The notes beneath the pieces are model-generated. The model ran no database searches. It was not told where the DNA came from and saw only the letters and a program-made list of their open reading frames with translations. 32,359 nt of DNA from Nitrospirota bacterium (lineage in GTDB: Bacteria; Nitrospirota; Thermodesulfovibrionia; UBA6902), in assembly GCA_016217725.1 (NCBI GenBank), contig JACRHB010000222.1, positions 1 through 32,359 on the forward strand. The letters are read 5' to 3'. Every line of letters starts with the position of its first letter. The first letter of the stretch is position 1. Positions 1 to 8,908 of this stretch are shown piece by piece. Position numbers and translations under genes: made by a program.

Positions 1-90
1 ATGCCGTCAAGCAGGGAAATTCTGTTCTGGGGGACGTTGTTTTCGATCCCCGCCCTGATACAGATCGTTTTTATTATCGTGTTTTTTTGA
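1..90 (+). CDS. Possible 3' end of a CDS with hydrophobic C-terminus (MPSSREILFWGTLFSIPALIQIVFIIVFF*)
   Basis: Frame 1 is open from the window edge to TGA at 88-90, with a hydrophobic C-terminus and a terminator-like hairpin just downstream. The ATG at position 1 may be internal. Confidence 0.35.
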   Translation: MPSSREILFWGTLFSIPALIQIVFIIVFF

Positions 91-102
91 AAATCCAAAT
101 AG

Positions 103-136
103 GGGGCTTGCGAGGCAACGTTCGTGAGCCCCTTTC
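103..136 (+). terminator. Terminator-like hairpin GGGGCTTGCGA / TCGTGAGCCCC followed by TTTCT
   Basis: 11-bp stem with two G-T wobbles, 8-nt loop, short T-rich tail, placed between the upstream stop and the HU gene. Confidence 0.5.
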
Positions 137-238
137 TCTAAACTCCCCGCCTTATCAACAAGCCTGAATTTCTCCTTGCCAAGTCCTCACGGATAGGATA
201 AATTTTCATCCAATAATTTTATTTTCGGAGGTAAAACC

Positions 239-520
239 TTGGCAAAATCCATGACTAAAGCAAAGGCAATCGAAACTCTGGCGACCAAAACAGGCCTGAC
301 AAAAAAGGATGTATCGAACCTCTTATCCAACCTTGCAGGGCTCGCCTATAAAGAAGCCAAGAACTCCTTTACCGTCCCTGGCATCGGCAAGCTCGTGCTT
401 GTGAACAGGAAGGCCAGACAGGGCAGAAACCCTCAGACGGGAGCGGCCATCAAGATACCGGCCAAGAAGGTCGTTAAATTCAGGGTAGCAAAGGCGCACA
501 AGGACGCAGTACTCGGCTAA
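239..520 (+). CDS. HU/IHF family DNA-binding protein
   Basis: 93 aa, TTG start after GGAGG. HU signature: MTKAKAIETLA..TGLTKKDV..., GIGKLVLVNRKARQGRNPQTGAAIKIPAKKVVKFRVAKAHKDAV. Confidence 0.93.
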   Translation: MAKSMTKAKAIETLATKTGLTKKDVSNLLSNLAGLAYKEAKNSFTVPGIGKLVLVNRKARQGRNPQTGAAIKIPAKKVVKFRVAKAHKDAVLG

Positions 521-878
521 AGTTGGCACATATTTGTGTTCTGCATGCCTTTGCCTAAATACCTTTGCTACTCCTTCTTCGTGAGTACCTACAAGCACGA
601 AAGCCTTTGGCATCAGCTAAATGGCCTGTGGTGGCTCATAGAAAGCGCCCTGACTGGTACATACGAATGACAACTGATTATCAATCCTCAGTCGAACAGC
701 CATTTTTGTGCATATAACGCACATAGGTCCTATGTGCCTGTTCTTAGCCTGTTAGAGTATGGTAGGAGCCTCTTCGGGCTACCAGTTAGCAAGAAAAATC
801 GGCTCATTCCACTCAATTATTCAATTGCCGAGTTTACTCCTTGTCAAAATCTATCTCCACATTCTCATAAGCTTTCAT

Positions 879-1901
879 TTATTCACCTATGCTTATTCTT
901 ACATCAACGCTCATCCCGAGCTTTAAAAGACTTTTCTCATTAAGCTCTATTTTCACTTGGACTATTTTCATATCTAGATTTTTAGCATCACTACTCGGTT
1001 TTATTCTCCTGTGGCCAGCGTAATCGGATATCTCACTTACCGTTCCTTTTAAAACTCTTCCCGGATATGCATCACAAATCACCTCTGCGGTATCTCCGAT
1101 GTTAATCCTGCCTATATCCGTCTCATCGACTTCAGCGTTTATGCGTGTTTTTTCAACATTTGCCACGGCTACAAGAGGATTTTCCGGGCTGGCCATTTCG
1201 CCCTCTTCCAGAAATTTACGTATCACCTTTCCCGCTATCGGCGACTTTATAGTACTCTTATCCTGAACCTCCTTATAGTATTCGACGGTAGCCTCGGCCT
1301 TTGCAACCATGTCTTCATGGAGCTTTAGAGTTTCTTTCTTCGGTCCGTTCTCCAGAAGAGTCTTCTCCTCCAATGCTTCCCTTACCCTTGCGTCGGCAAT
1401 AAAAAAATCCCTTTCTCTTTCATCCAAGGTTGCCTTGGGAATCATTTCCTGGCGATAAAGCAGCCTAGTCCGCTCAAGGTTCTTTTTCGCCAGCTCCATT
1501 TCCGCCCTTGCGGCCTCATAACTCGCCTCAGCCCTTTTGATCTCCTCAACCCTTGCGCCTGAAGCCGCTTCGGCAAGACGCGCCCTTGCTACTGCGAGTT
1601 CCCTTTCGGCCTCTCTCAATTTCGCCTGTATGTCCCGGTTGTCGAGCCTCGCTATCAAACCACCCTCTATGACCCAATCCCCTTCCTTCAAAAAGAATTT
1701 CTCGATTCTTCCCGTAAGCTCGCTCGCCACCTTTACATCGAAACCGGGCAGAGATTCAACCTTCCCCTCCGCGCTCACATATCGTTTGGGGGCTACCTCA
1801 ATCCCCGTGTCGGGAACGCCGCCCACCCGCGTTGATGAAATTGTATATCCTGCCGTGGATACGGCTATTAGAATAACCGGAATTATAAATTTCTTCTTCA
1901 A
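879..1901 (-). CDS. HlyD-family periplasmic adaptor (membrane fusion protein), DevB-like
   Basis: N-terminal TM, lipoyl/barrel and coiled-coil layout (GRIEKFFLKEGDWVIEGGLIARLD...; SPIAGKVIRKFLEEGE). TTG start overlaps the stop of the ATPase gene. Confidence 0.88.
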   Translation of the reverse strand: MKKKFIIPVILIAVSTAGYTISSTRVGGVPDTGIEVAPKRYVSAEGKVESLPGFDVKVASELTGRIEKFFLKEGDWVIEGGLIARLDNRDIQAKLREAERELAVARARLAEAASGARVEEIKRAEASYEAARAEMELAKKNLERTRLLYRQEMIPKATLDERERDFFIADARVREALEEKTLLENGPKKETLKLHEDMVAKAEATVEYYKEVQDKSTIKSPIAGKVIRKFLEEGEMASPENPLVAVANVEKTRINAEVDETDIGRINIGDTAEVICDAYPGRVLKGTVSEISDYAGHRRIKPSSDAKNLDMKIVQVKIELNEKSLLKLGMSVDVRISIGE

Positions 1902-2563
1902 ACGCTAAGCCTCCCGTCTTCCATGAAGACAACCCGGTGCGCGAACGCCTCGGCCTTTGGGTCATGGCTCACTATTGCGACTGCTTTACCAAAGCCTTCA
2001 GCCAGTCCCTTCAACAGGCTTAAAACCTCCGTCGCGTTCTTGCTATCAAGATTCGCGGTCGGCTCATCGGCGAGTATCACCGGAGGGTCGCCAGCAAGCG
2101 CCCTCGCAAAGGCCACTTTCTGCTTTTCGCCACCGCTTAAGTCTCTCGGATAAAAATCTTTTCTGTGCTCCAGCCTGACCTTCTCTAAAAGATGCCGCGC
2201 CTGCATCGAAAAGTCGCCCTTATTCCACCCCTTGAAGCGCAATATCGCCTCCACATTTTCCGCAGCCGTAAGCGAAGGAAAGAGATTGAAGGACTGGAAC
2301 ACGAAACCGAAATACCTCTTCCGTATATCAGGCAACGCATCTTCATGAAGCGCTGTCACAGATCTGCCGTCAACCACTACTTCGCCGCCCGTAGGATGAA
2401 GTATGCAGCCCATCATGGAAATCAGCGTAGTCTTGCCGGAGCCGGACGGTCCCATTATCAGAAGGACCTCCCCCTTTTTCATCGACAGGCAGACCGAATC
2501 CACCGCAAGGACGCTTATGCTGCCTTCACGGTATTCCCTGCTTACGTTTTTCGCTTCGACCAT
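1898..2563 (-). CDS. ABC transporter ATP-binding protein (LolD/MacB/DevA type)
   Basis: Walker A GPSGSGKTT, signature LSGGEKQKVAFARAL, Walker B VILADEPTANLD. The ORF track extends to 2680, but ATG at 2563 (MVEAKNVSREY) is the likely start. Confidence 0.93.
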   Translation of the reverse strand: MVEAKNVSREYREGSISVLAVDSVCLSMKKGEVLLIMGPSGSGKTTLISMMGCILHPTGGEVVVDGRSVTALHEDALPDIRKRYFGFVFQSFNLFPSLTAAENVEAILRFKGWNKGDFSMQARHLLEKVRLEHRKDFYPRDLSGGEKQKVAFARALAGDPPVILADEPTANLDSKNATEVLSLLKGLAEGFGKAVAIVSHDPKAEAFAHRVVFMEDGRLSV

Positions 2564-2568
2564 GCTAC

Positions 2569-3687
2569 TTAACCTCTGAAGACCATCACCGGATCCAATT
2601 TTCGAACCTTCCTGATAGAGAAAAAAGCGGCAATAAAACACGTGGAGAGAATTATCAGGAAAATTGGGACAAAAACCCAAAACCCCAGGTAAAGATTGAC
2701 CCCACCTTCCTCCATGCCCTGCCTTGCCATAAGAAGGAGTAAAGACCCTGCCGCGTATCCGATGATCACGCTTACGCCGGTCTGGATGAAGATCATTTTG
2801 TATATATCGCTGTTTTTCGCGCCCATCGCCTTGAGCGTTCCGAGTTCGCGCAGATGCTCCATGGTATTCGTGTATATCGTCTGCCCAACGATAGCCCCTC
2901 CAACTGCAAGGCCGAGCACAGCCGTCAGGAAAAAACCCATTCCCATGCCGGTCTGAACGGTCCAGTAGAAGACCGTCTTATATATAAAATCCCTTCTCGT
3001 ATATACGTCATTATTACGCATCTGCGACTTCAACGACTTTACCGTGTCATCTAATCTTTCAATGTCCCTGACCTTTGCCACTATAAAAGACGTCTGATTA
3101 TCGTTAATAAATTCCCTCGCGTGGTCGTAACTTATAAAGACTATCGGGGCGTTTATAAAATTCCTTATGCCATTCGACAGGCCAACGAGCTTGAATCTAA
3201 TTTCACCAAGCTCCCAGATGCTGCCGATATTAAGGCTTCCAAACCTCTGCTCGGAAGTCTTATCCATAATCATATATCTTCCGCCTTTGACGTCATCGAT
3301 GCCTCCCTCAAGCATCGACCATGGCGCGCCGACGCCTGAGGCCGGGTTGAATCCGAGTATCTGCACCTGCTCCACCCCGCCAGCCGGCAACTTGAGCATA
3401 GCCATTGTCAGTATCAGCTTTTCAGCCCGCAGGACTTCAGGATGTGACCGCACCCTGTTTATCCTTTCTTCAGGGAAAGGGCCCACGAAGTCAAAACACT
3501 GGATTTTTTTCGAAGCGACCCATATATCAGCATCCACGTGTCTTACGATGTTAGTCGCATTGCCCATGAATCCGATGTACATGCCTACCTGCATCAGGAC
3601 GAGCACGGTGGAGAAAGCTACGCCGAAAACCGTTATAATCAGCCTTGCTTTTTCGTGTAAGAGAGTCTTTAAGGCCAGCCATAGCAT
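2569..3687 (-). CDS. ABC transporter permease, FtsX/DevC-like
   Basis: N-terminal TM (MLWLALKTLLHEKARLIITVFGVAFSTVLVLMQ), large extracytoplasmic loop, three C-terminal TMs with LRELGTLKAMGA and KVRKLDPVMVFRG motifs. Confidence 0.88.
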   Translation of the reverse strand: MLWLALKTLLHEKARLIITVFGVAFSTVLVLMQVGMYIGFMGNATNIVRHVDADIWVASKKIQCFDFVGPFPEERINRVRSHPEVLRAEKLILTMAMLKLPAGGVEQVQILGFNPASGVGAPWSMLEGGIDDVKGGRYMIMDKTSEQRFGSLNIGSIWELGEIRFKLVGLSNGIRNFINAPIVFISYDHAREFINDNQTSFIVAKVRDIERLDDTVKSLKSQMRNNDVYTRRDFIYKTVFYWTVQTGMGMGFFLTAVLGLAVGGAIVGQTIYTNTMEHLRELGTLKAMGAKNSDIYKMIFIQTGVSVIIGYAAGSLLLLMARQGMEEGGVNLYLGFWVFVPIFLIILSTCFIAAFFSIRKVRKLDPVMVFRG

Positions 3688-3688
3688 A

Positions 3689-4702
3689 TCAACCTTCTAA
3701 GGTGCGCTTTATAAGATAGGTGCCTGTCTTTTTAAAAAACTGTAAGCAGGTAGTAGCCCTTCCTTCCTTCCTTCCTTCCTTCCTTCCTTCCTTTCTTCCT
3801 GTTAATTCCTGCCTGGTCGGTGCTCTCAACCTTGAGAAAACAGCGCCGTTTAAAAGAGGCGGCTTCCTCCAATTAGCGATTGACGGAGGTATTAAATGAA
3901 CCCAGCTCTTATAATTGTCGTATTCCATAACTGACTTAGCCAAATGTGAGGCGGCGCGATCAAGATGGGCCTTTTGTGAATCGGAAAGGTGATGGCGGAA
4001 CATCGAGTAAAAAAGCAGATCGAAGGAGCGCCCTTCGAAGTATTGATCCATTTCGAATATGTCGTTTTGACACAACACAACGGCGTGCTTGGCGTTATCG
4101 ATAGCGAGAAGGCGATATAGGAAGTCCTGAGTCAGTTCTTCGACTTCGTAAATATCGATTACATCTTCAAGACCACGCAGGTTCGCTCTTGCAATATCCT
4201 TTACGACCAAGGAGTTATCTACCCCTATGAAAATCAGCCTCTTTTGGTATCCGGATTCTTTCAGCCTCTCTATGACCTGCCTCTCAGCCTCCATGCCGCC
4301 GCAACCCAAATTAACCAGTAGCCGCGGATTTTTCTGCTGGATGAATTCAACGATACCATCAACCAATGGCTTGATAAGCCCAGGAAACTTCCTACGCTCA
4401 ATCTCGATGAGGCCCTCATGCATCTCCCTTAACCAATCCGGCAAAGGGAAATCCGTCAGTTCAAGCAGCCCTCCAGGGGCGATTTTTGGAGCCCTTAAGA
4501 ACAGCCAGTGAGTGTAAGTAATAACCGACCGTGCGGCTCTAAAAAAAATCTGATTTTCCTGTATGGCATATTTGTTCGAGATGGTTTCGTCGGAAAGAAG
4601 GGAATCAAGGTCCTCGATGATATCATCCATTGTTGATTTTCTATCTATGGACACTGGCATTTTCACCGCTGTTTTCTGCGTTAATTGATTATCAGTCTTC
4701 AA
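3689..4702 (-). CDS. Class I SAM-dependent methyltransferase-like protein with (GRKE)n C-terminal repeat
   Basis: Motif I-like LLVNLGCGG followed by FIGVDNS and FDLLFYSMFRHHLSD. The C-terminus reads through an AAGG tetranucleotide repeat. TTG at 4702 or ATG at 4660 as start. Confidence 0.7.
   Translation of the reverse strand: MKTDNQLTQKTAVKMPVSIDRKSTMDDIIEDLDSLLSDETISNKYAIQENQIFFRAARSVITYTHWLFLRAPKIAPGGLLELTDFPLPDWLREMHEGLIEIERRKFPGLIKPLVDGIVEFIQQKNPRLLVNLGCGGMEAERQVIERLKESGYQKRLIFIGVDNSLVVKDIARANLRGLEDVIDIYEVEELTQDFLYRLLAIDNAKHAVVLCQNDIFEMDQYFEGRSFDLLFYSMFRHHLSDSQKAHLDRAASHLAKSVMEYDNYKSWVHLIPPSIANWRKPPLLNGAVFSRLRAPTRQELTGRKEGRKEGRKEGRATTCLQFFKKTGTYLIKRTLEG
3758..3793. repeat. Perfect tetranucleotide microsatellite (CCTT)9 / (AAGG)9
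   Basis: Nine uninterrupted CCTT units, followed by an imperfect TCTTCCT; located within the 3' end of the methyltransferase ORF. Confidence 0.97.
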
Positions 4703-5762
4703 AAGTTATATTTGGAGACAGCTTAAAGGAAGTAGCCGTCGGCTCTCCTCCGTAGCCGAGCCTGAAAAGAAGCGCCACTATCCTTTCGTCCTTTGCGCCG
4801 CAGATGGAAGATATCTTGCCGTAAGCCTCCTTAACCAGATGTATGTGCTCATTTGAAAACCCTTCGGTCAGGCCTGCCATAAATACTTGGCGCAGGAACA
4901 ACACACCGGTTACGGGATGAAAGCTCAGCCCCATCTCTGCGGATTTGAGCCATAGCCTCTCCATCGTCCTACCGGCGTTTATGAAAGCCGTATCGTCGTC
5001 TTCAGCCAGGATGGCTCCAATTGCAGATGTGCTGGCATAAGACCTTGCATTATCCCTTGCTATTTTCTTTCCCACAGAAAAGAGCTTATTAAGAAGGTTC
5101 GTCGCCTGCCAGTACCTGAAGATCCTCAGGGCTGCCTTTTGCGGCGGCTTTAGCTCCAGAGTATCGAGAAGAAGCCCTGGCGTTCTGTCTTTATCGCTCC
5201 AGATAATTTCCTTGAAAAAGAGGTTATGCAAACGCCTGTTCTCGAACATTACTATTTCATTTACGCTCATCACCTCGCCGAGGGACTTCAACTCCTCCTG
5301 GCCATCAATAAGCCTTACGCAAGGGCGCTCCTCACTGCTGAGGACGCTTAAGAACTCATTCTTCTGACTCTCATTGAGAGTTTTTTTCTCATACGGCTTT
5401 CTGTTGGTAGTGCGCCGCCCTATGCATGGGAAGAGCGGGCTTTTGCCGCCGTCATGCATCTCCAAGGTTATCTTTGCCGTAATGTGCGGCATCTTCCGGT
5501 CAGGGAAAAGCTCAATCCTTGCCGTATAGCCGTACTCCAGGGCGGCTATGGAGATATTCTCTATCAGCGCCCCGTGAGCGACCCACGTGCCGCGATTACG
5601 AAAATTCAAGACAGGATGGTCTTTCTCTGGGAGCGCTTCTACGTGTATCCGCTTGCCCCTCACGGAAAACCTCCATGGCTGTGAATTACTCCCGGAAGGG
5701 GCCTGAACGCCTGAATCGAGGATCTTTTTAATCGTCTCTTTCATTAATAAAGCCCCCTTCAA
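4692..5762 (-). CDS. Nitroreductase-family (Acg/Rv3131-like FMN) protein
   Basis: APSGSNSQPWRF N-terminal nitroreductase motif and C-terminal VALLFRLGYGGEPT. Start 5762 or 5744; ATG at 5762 overlaps the ThiF stop by 4 nt. Confidence 0.82.
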   Translation of the reverse strand: MKGALLMKETIKKILDSGVQAPSGSNSQPWRFSVRGKRIHVEALPEKDHPVLNFRNRGTWVAHGALIENISIAALEYGYTARIELFPDRKMPHITAKITLEMHDGGKSPLFPCIGRRTTNRKPYEKKTLNESQKNEFLSVLSSEERPCVRLIDGQEELKSLGEVMSVNEIVMFENRRLHNLFFKEIIWSDKDRTPGLLLDTLELKPPQKAALRIFRYWQATNLLNKLFSVGKKIARDNARSYASTSAIGAILAEDDDTAFINAGRTMERLWLKSAEMGLSFHPVTGVLFLRQVFMAGLTEGFSNEHIHLVKEAYGKISSICGAKDERIVALLFRLGYGGEPTATSFKLSPNITFED

Positions 5763-6910
5763 CGCAGACCTATAGCGTCAAGGAATTTTTCCCTACGCTT
5801 ACCCCGCTCCTCAAAAGCGCCACTTAAATGGTAGTCCGGGTCGAATATCGAATCCAGGTTGACCTCCAGCTTTCCTGTTTGTACCTTCTCACCATTTGCG
5901 ATCCTCCTGACCAGATATGCAATTACGACTCCTGAGAGCGTCGCCGCGCTTCCGAGCTGAGGCCATGAATATAGTGACTTCCCTACTTCTAAAAGCGACT
6001 CCATCATCCGAGGCACTACCAGCCCGGGCCCGGCGATCTTTGTAGCAAGTCTGGGCAATTCCTGCGGCGTAAAACTCTGAAACTCTTCTAAGGTCAAATC
6101 GCCTGCAACGCCGTTAAAAGGCTGCAAATCAGGGTCGAGGTCGTATCTTTCGATGTCAACAATGACGTTATCCCCGTTGTCGGTCGCCATCACTACCGGG
6201 ATGCCGAGTTTTTTAGCTTCAAGCCTTAGCCTGATCTTCATCTCGAGGTTGTCAGCCTCTTCGACCAGGATATCCAGCTTCGGCGGGCCTGCGAGAAATT
6301 CGGTTATGTTGTCAGGAGTGATGCCTTTGGGATACCTCGATATCTCTGAATAAGGGTTGACCTGATAGATTTTCCGCGTGATCAAATCGCATTTGTTCTG
6401 CCCAACCTCGGTAAAATCGTAACGCACCCTGTTCAAATTCGACCCGGATATAGAATCGGGGTCTGCCAGTTTCATTACACGACCTGCGCCCATCATCGCA
6501 AGCGTCAGCGCGGCGTGGCTACCGACACTCAACCCGCTCACGCCGATCTTGAAGTCATAAAACTTTTTCTGCTCGTCCGCAGTAATCAGGTTCCTGTTAC
6601 GGGCGGTACGCAGTTCCTGATGCAGTTCCTCCGGCAGGTAGTGGATTAATATTTTATTCCACGGGAAATAAAACCATGAATCGGCCTCGCTCAACGACTT
6701 ATCTTCGCCGAGGTAGTCCTTGAGGAACTCCTCAAGATGACCCTGATAATCCCTGTTGAACCGGTAGTTAGGATTTCGGACAAGGAACAGCTCCTCCACA
6801 AGCCCTGAGTAATTGTCCACGACGCGCTCTACAGGATAACGCTTTTGGAAACTCTCGATGGTTTCGCCTTCAAGGTGTATCGGCTTCAGACCGCGGGTTT
6901 TTGAATCCAT
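5759..6910 (-). CDS. ThiF/E1-like adenylyltransferase (MoeY/Rv1355c N-terminal-domain-like)
   Basis: IGVSGLSVGSHAALTLAMMGAGRVMKLADPDSISGSNLNRVRYDFTEVGQNKCDLITRKIYQVNPYSEI is a clear E1/ThiF Rossmann signature. Confidence 0.9.
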   Translation of the reverse strand: MDSKTRGLKPIHLEGETIESFQKRYPVERVVDNYSGLVEELFLVRNPNYRFNRDYQGHLEEFLKDYLGEDKSLSEADSWFYFPWNKILIHYLPEELHQELRTARNRNLITADEQKKFYDFKIGVSGLSVGSHAALTLAMMGAGRVMKLADPDSISGSNLNRVRYDFTEVGQNKCDLITRKIYQVNPYSEISRYPKGITPDNITEFLAGPPKLDILVEEADNLEMKIRLRLEAKKLGIPVVMATDNGDNVIVDIERYDLDPDLQPFNGVAGDLTLEEFQSFTPQELPRLATKIAGPGLVVPRMMESLLEVGKSLYSWPQLGSAATLSGVVIAYLVRRIANGEKVQTGKLEVNLDSIFDPDYHLSGAFEERGKRREKFLDAIGLR

Positions 6911-8400
6911 CTTTGCTTCGCTCCTGCTTTAAAGTATTGAGGATGGTCTTTTGGCCAGAACTTGACTTCAAGAAACCTTTTATCCTTCAGATTGTTGGTC
7001 AGTTCCCTGAATTCCGAGCTCTTCTCCCTCAAGCGGCTGTAAACAATCTCCCATATTGTTTTTTCATGAAGGAGGCAGGCTTCAACGCCGTTACTCGATT
7101 CAAGGTTCAATTCAAGATACTGGTTCTGTCTGTCGTCATACCTTGTGATAATGGTGAACTTGCCGGTCAGATGCGCCGCGAGGGTCTTATCTATTAACGC
7201 GTCCCGGATGTATTCCGGATATATCTGCAGTCCATAAAGAGATGTTGAAAGGTCTCTGCGCTCGTAGACATAGACAAAGGGCAACTCGCCAATCAGGCCC
7301 CCAAGGCCGTTCTCTGCCGCTTCCTTACCGATGTCCACTCCATAAGAGCTGAGGCGCAATCTGACTTCAGACATTGATAGCACCCCGCCGTTGTCTCCTA
7401 TCGAGTGCCTGATGAGAGGAATCGCGCTGTTGCCTGTGACAAGGATCTCGCCGCCCGGCGCCTCGAATGTCATAAAAAGCGGGTTGTATTGCGCCAATGT
7501 GGGCGTCTTGGCTATCGACGAGAAGAGTGCTTGAAAAACCGCTGCGTTCTTCATCGCGGTCCTCCTTATAAGGATGGAGGCTGGTGTCTCGAACGCCATC
7601 GTCCCGATATCGGCACTCCCGTATATGTTAAGCGTATCGAGATGCACGTTTTTTATATGCGCCATCTCCGCGAGATAATCCCGAAACGCCTCAGAGAAAG
7701 CCTCGGCGGCGAAGAGCAGACGCATGTTTAAAGGCTTGAGGTCTATCCCTTGGCAAAGGGCCTCCTCAAGGATGTCTTTTATGAACGGCGGATACCCGCA
7801 TAGCAAGGTCTGCCCGAACTTCGGCGACAGATTTTTCAGGGCCTTTATGACCTCTGATTTATTGACGCCGGGGGATATTATCGAGACAGGGAGGTTCCCC
7901 CTTCGGCTGGCGCTATCTATGGATTTATGCGCAATCAGGCCGCCTATCCAAACCCCCATGCCAAAGCAGTTTATTGCCAGAACAGGGCCGCCATTTCTGC
8001 CATTCTTCAGGAACATCTCGTAAAGTATCGACGACTCCCATTCAAGGGCCTCGGTCCTTGGGAAGTAAAAAGGCTCTCCCGTAGAGCCCGAGGTGGCGCT
8101 GAAGACCAAATGTCTCGCAAGCGTGCCGTCCCAGCAGAGCATCTCAAGGGGATACTGCTGGAGGTAATCCTTTTTGCTGACCGGAGGGACCAGTTGGAAG
8201 TCCTGCCATGTCTTTACCTTCCCGGGATTTAAACTGTGTTTGTGCAAAAAATCCCGATACGCAGGCACACGATTGGCAACTTCCTGAAAAAGTGCCAACG
8301 CCCTCCTCTCGCGCTCTTTGAGCCAGAAGTCTTCTTTTTTTCTTTGAATAAAATCGATCACCTGGCTTGGTGAATATGCTTTTAGATTTATTTGTGGCAT
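6886..8400 (-). CDS. PaaK/LuxE-like adenylate-forming enzyme (phenylacetate-CoA ligase superfamily)
   Basis: ATSGSTGEPFYFPRT (P-loop-like motif), NIYGSADIGTMAFE, LIRHSIGDNGG; N-terminal VPAYRDFL typical of the family. Confidence 0.82.
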   Translation of the reverse strand: MPQINLKAYSPSQVIDFIQRKKEDFWLKERERRALALFQEVANRVPAYRDFLHKHSLNPGKVKTWQDFQLVPPVSKKDYLQQYPLEMLCWDGTLARHLVFSATSGSTGEPFYFPRTEALEWESSILYEMFLKNGRNGGPVLAINCFGMGVWIGGLIAHKSIDSASRRGNLPVSIISPGVNKSEVIKALKNLSPKFGQTLLCGYPPFIKDILEEALCQGIDLKPLNMRLLFAAEAFSEAFRDYLAEMAHIKNVHLDTLNIYGSADIGTMAFETPASILIRRTAMKNAAVFQALFSSIAKTPTLAQYNPLFMTFEAPGGEILVTGNSAIPLIRHSIGDNGGVLSMSEVRLRLSSYGVDIGKEAAENGLGGLIGELPFVYVYERRDLSTSLYGLQIYPEYIRDALIDKTLAAHLTGKFTIITRYDDRQNQYLELNLESSNGVEACLLHEKTIWEIVYSRLREKSSEFRELTNNLKDKRFLEVKFWPKDHPQYFKAGAKQRWIQKPAV

Positions 8401-8463
8401 GTTCTTTCCGCTTTATTCATTTGCTATCTTTAAGACGATTGAAATCCTAAAAATGTTGCCGAT

Positions 8464-8799
8464 TCATTTCTTATCATCGAGCAGGAGTTCCAACGCCCTC
8501 GCGATATTGCGCATTTTTGCGGGCTTTTGCCTTTTTAAAAGGTGAATTATCTTTTCCATGTGGCAGAGGTTATCAATCCTCTCCGAATCTCCATCTATGA
8601 GATCAGTGAGCTTCAATTCAAGAGCCTGGGCTATCCTGCATACGACAGTCAGAGAGGGATTTTTCTCAGCCCTCTCTATCTGCCCTATGTACTTCGGACA
8701 GATACCGGCCCTGCCGCCGAGCATCTCTTGCGTAATCTTCTTCTGCTTTCGAAAAAGCCTTATTCTCTTTCCGAGTTGTTGTATGAAGGTATCATCCAT
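8464..8799 (-). CDS. XRE-family HTH transcriptional regulator
   Basis: LGKRIRLFRKQKKITQEMLGGRAGICPKYIGQIERAEKNPSLTVVCRIAQALEL HTH_3 pattern. Confidence 0.9.
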   Translation of the reverse strand: MDDTFIQQLGKRIRLFRKQKKITQEMLGGRAGICPKYIGQIERAEKNPSLTVVCRIAQALELKLTDLIDGDSERIDNLCHMEKIIHLLKRQKPAKMRNIARALELLLDDKK

Positions 8800-8813
8800 G
8801 CATGCATGTCCGC

Positions 8814-8840
8814 GAAAAATGTAAAAAATTATACATTTTC
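8814..8840. promoter_or_regulatory. Inverted repeat GAAAAATGTA-N8-TACATTTTC upstream of XRE gene (candidate operator)
   Basis: Near-perfect dyad 14 bp upstream of the XRE start codon. Confidence 0.5.
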
Positions 8841-8851
8841 ACGTATTTTAT

Positions 8852-8908
8852 TTAAACCCACGATAGTTGGTTTTTTACGCTATCTTTGCAGTTAGAGAGG
8901 AACTATTG
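8852..8908 (-). promoter_or_regulatory. Dispersed element copy 1: TTAAACCCA-CGATAGTT-N32-AACTATTG
   Basis: Shares sequence and exact N32 spacing with 19723-19779 and 24868-24924; located 52 nt upstream of the XRE gene. Confidence 0.7.

Noticed and set aside
323-613. 96-aa minus-strand ORF antisense to HU
   Set aside because: Fully overlaps a convincing HU gene; no recognisable motif or RBS support.
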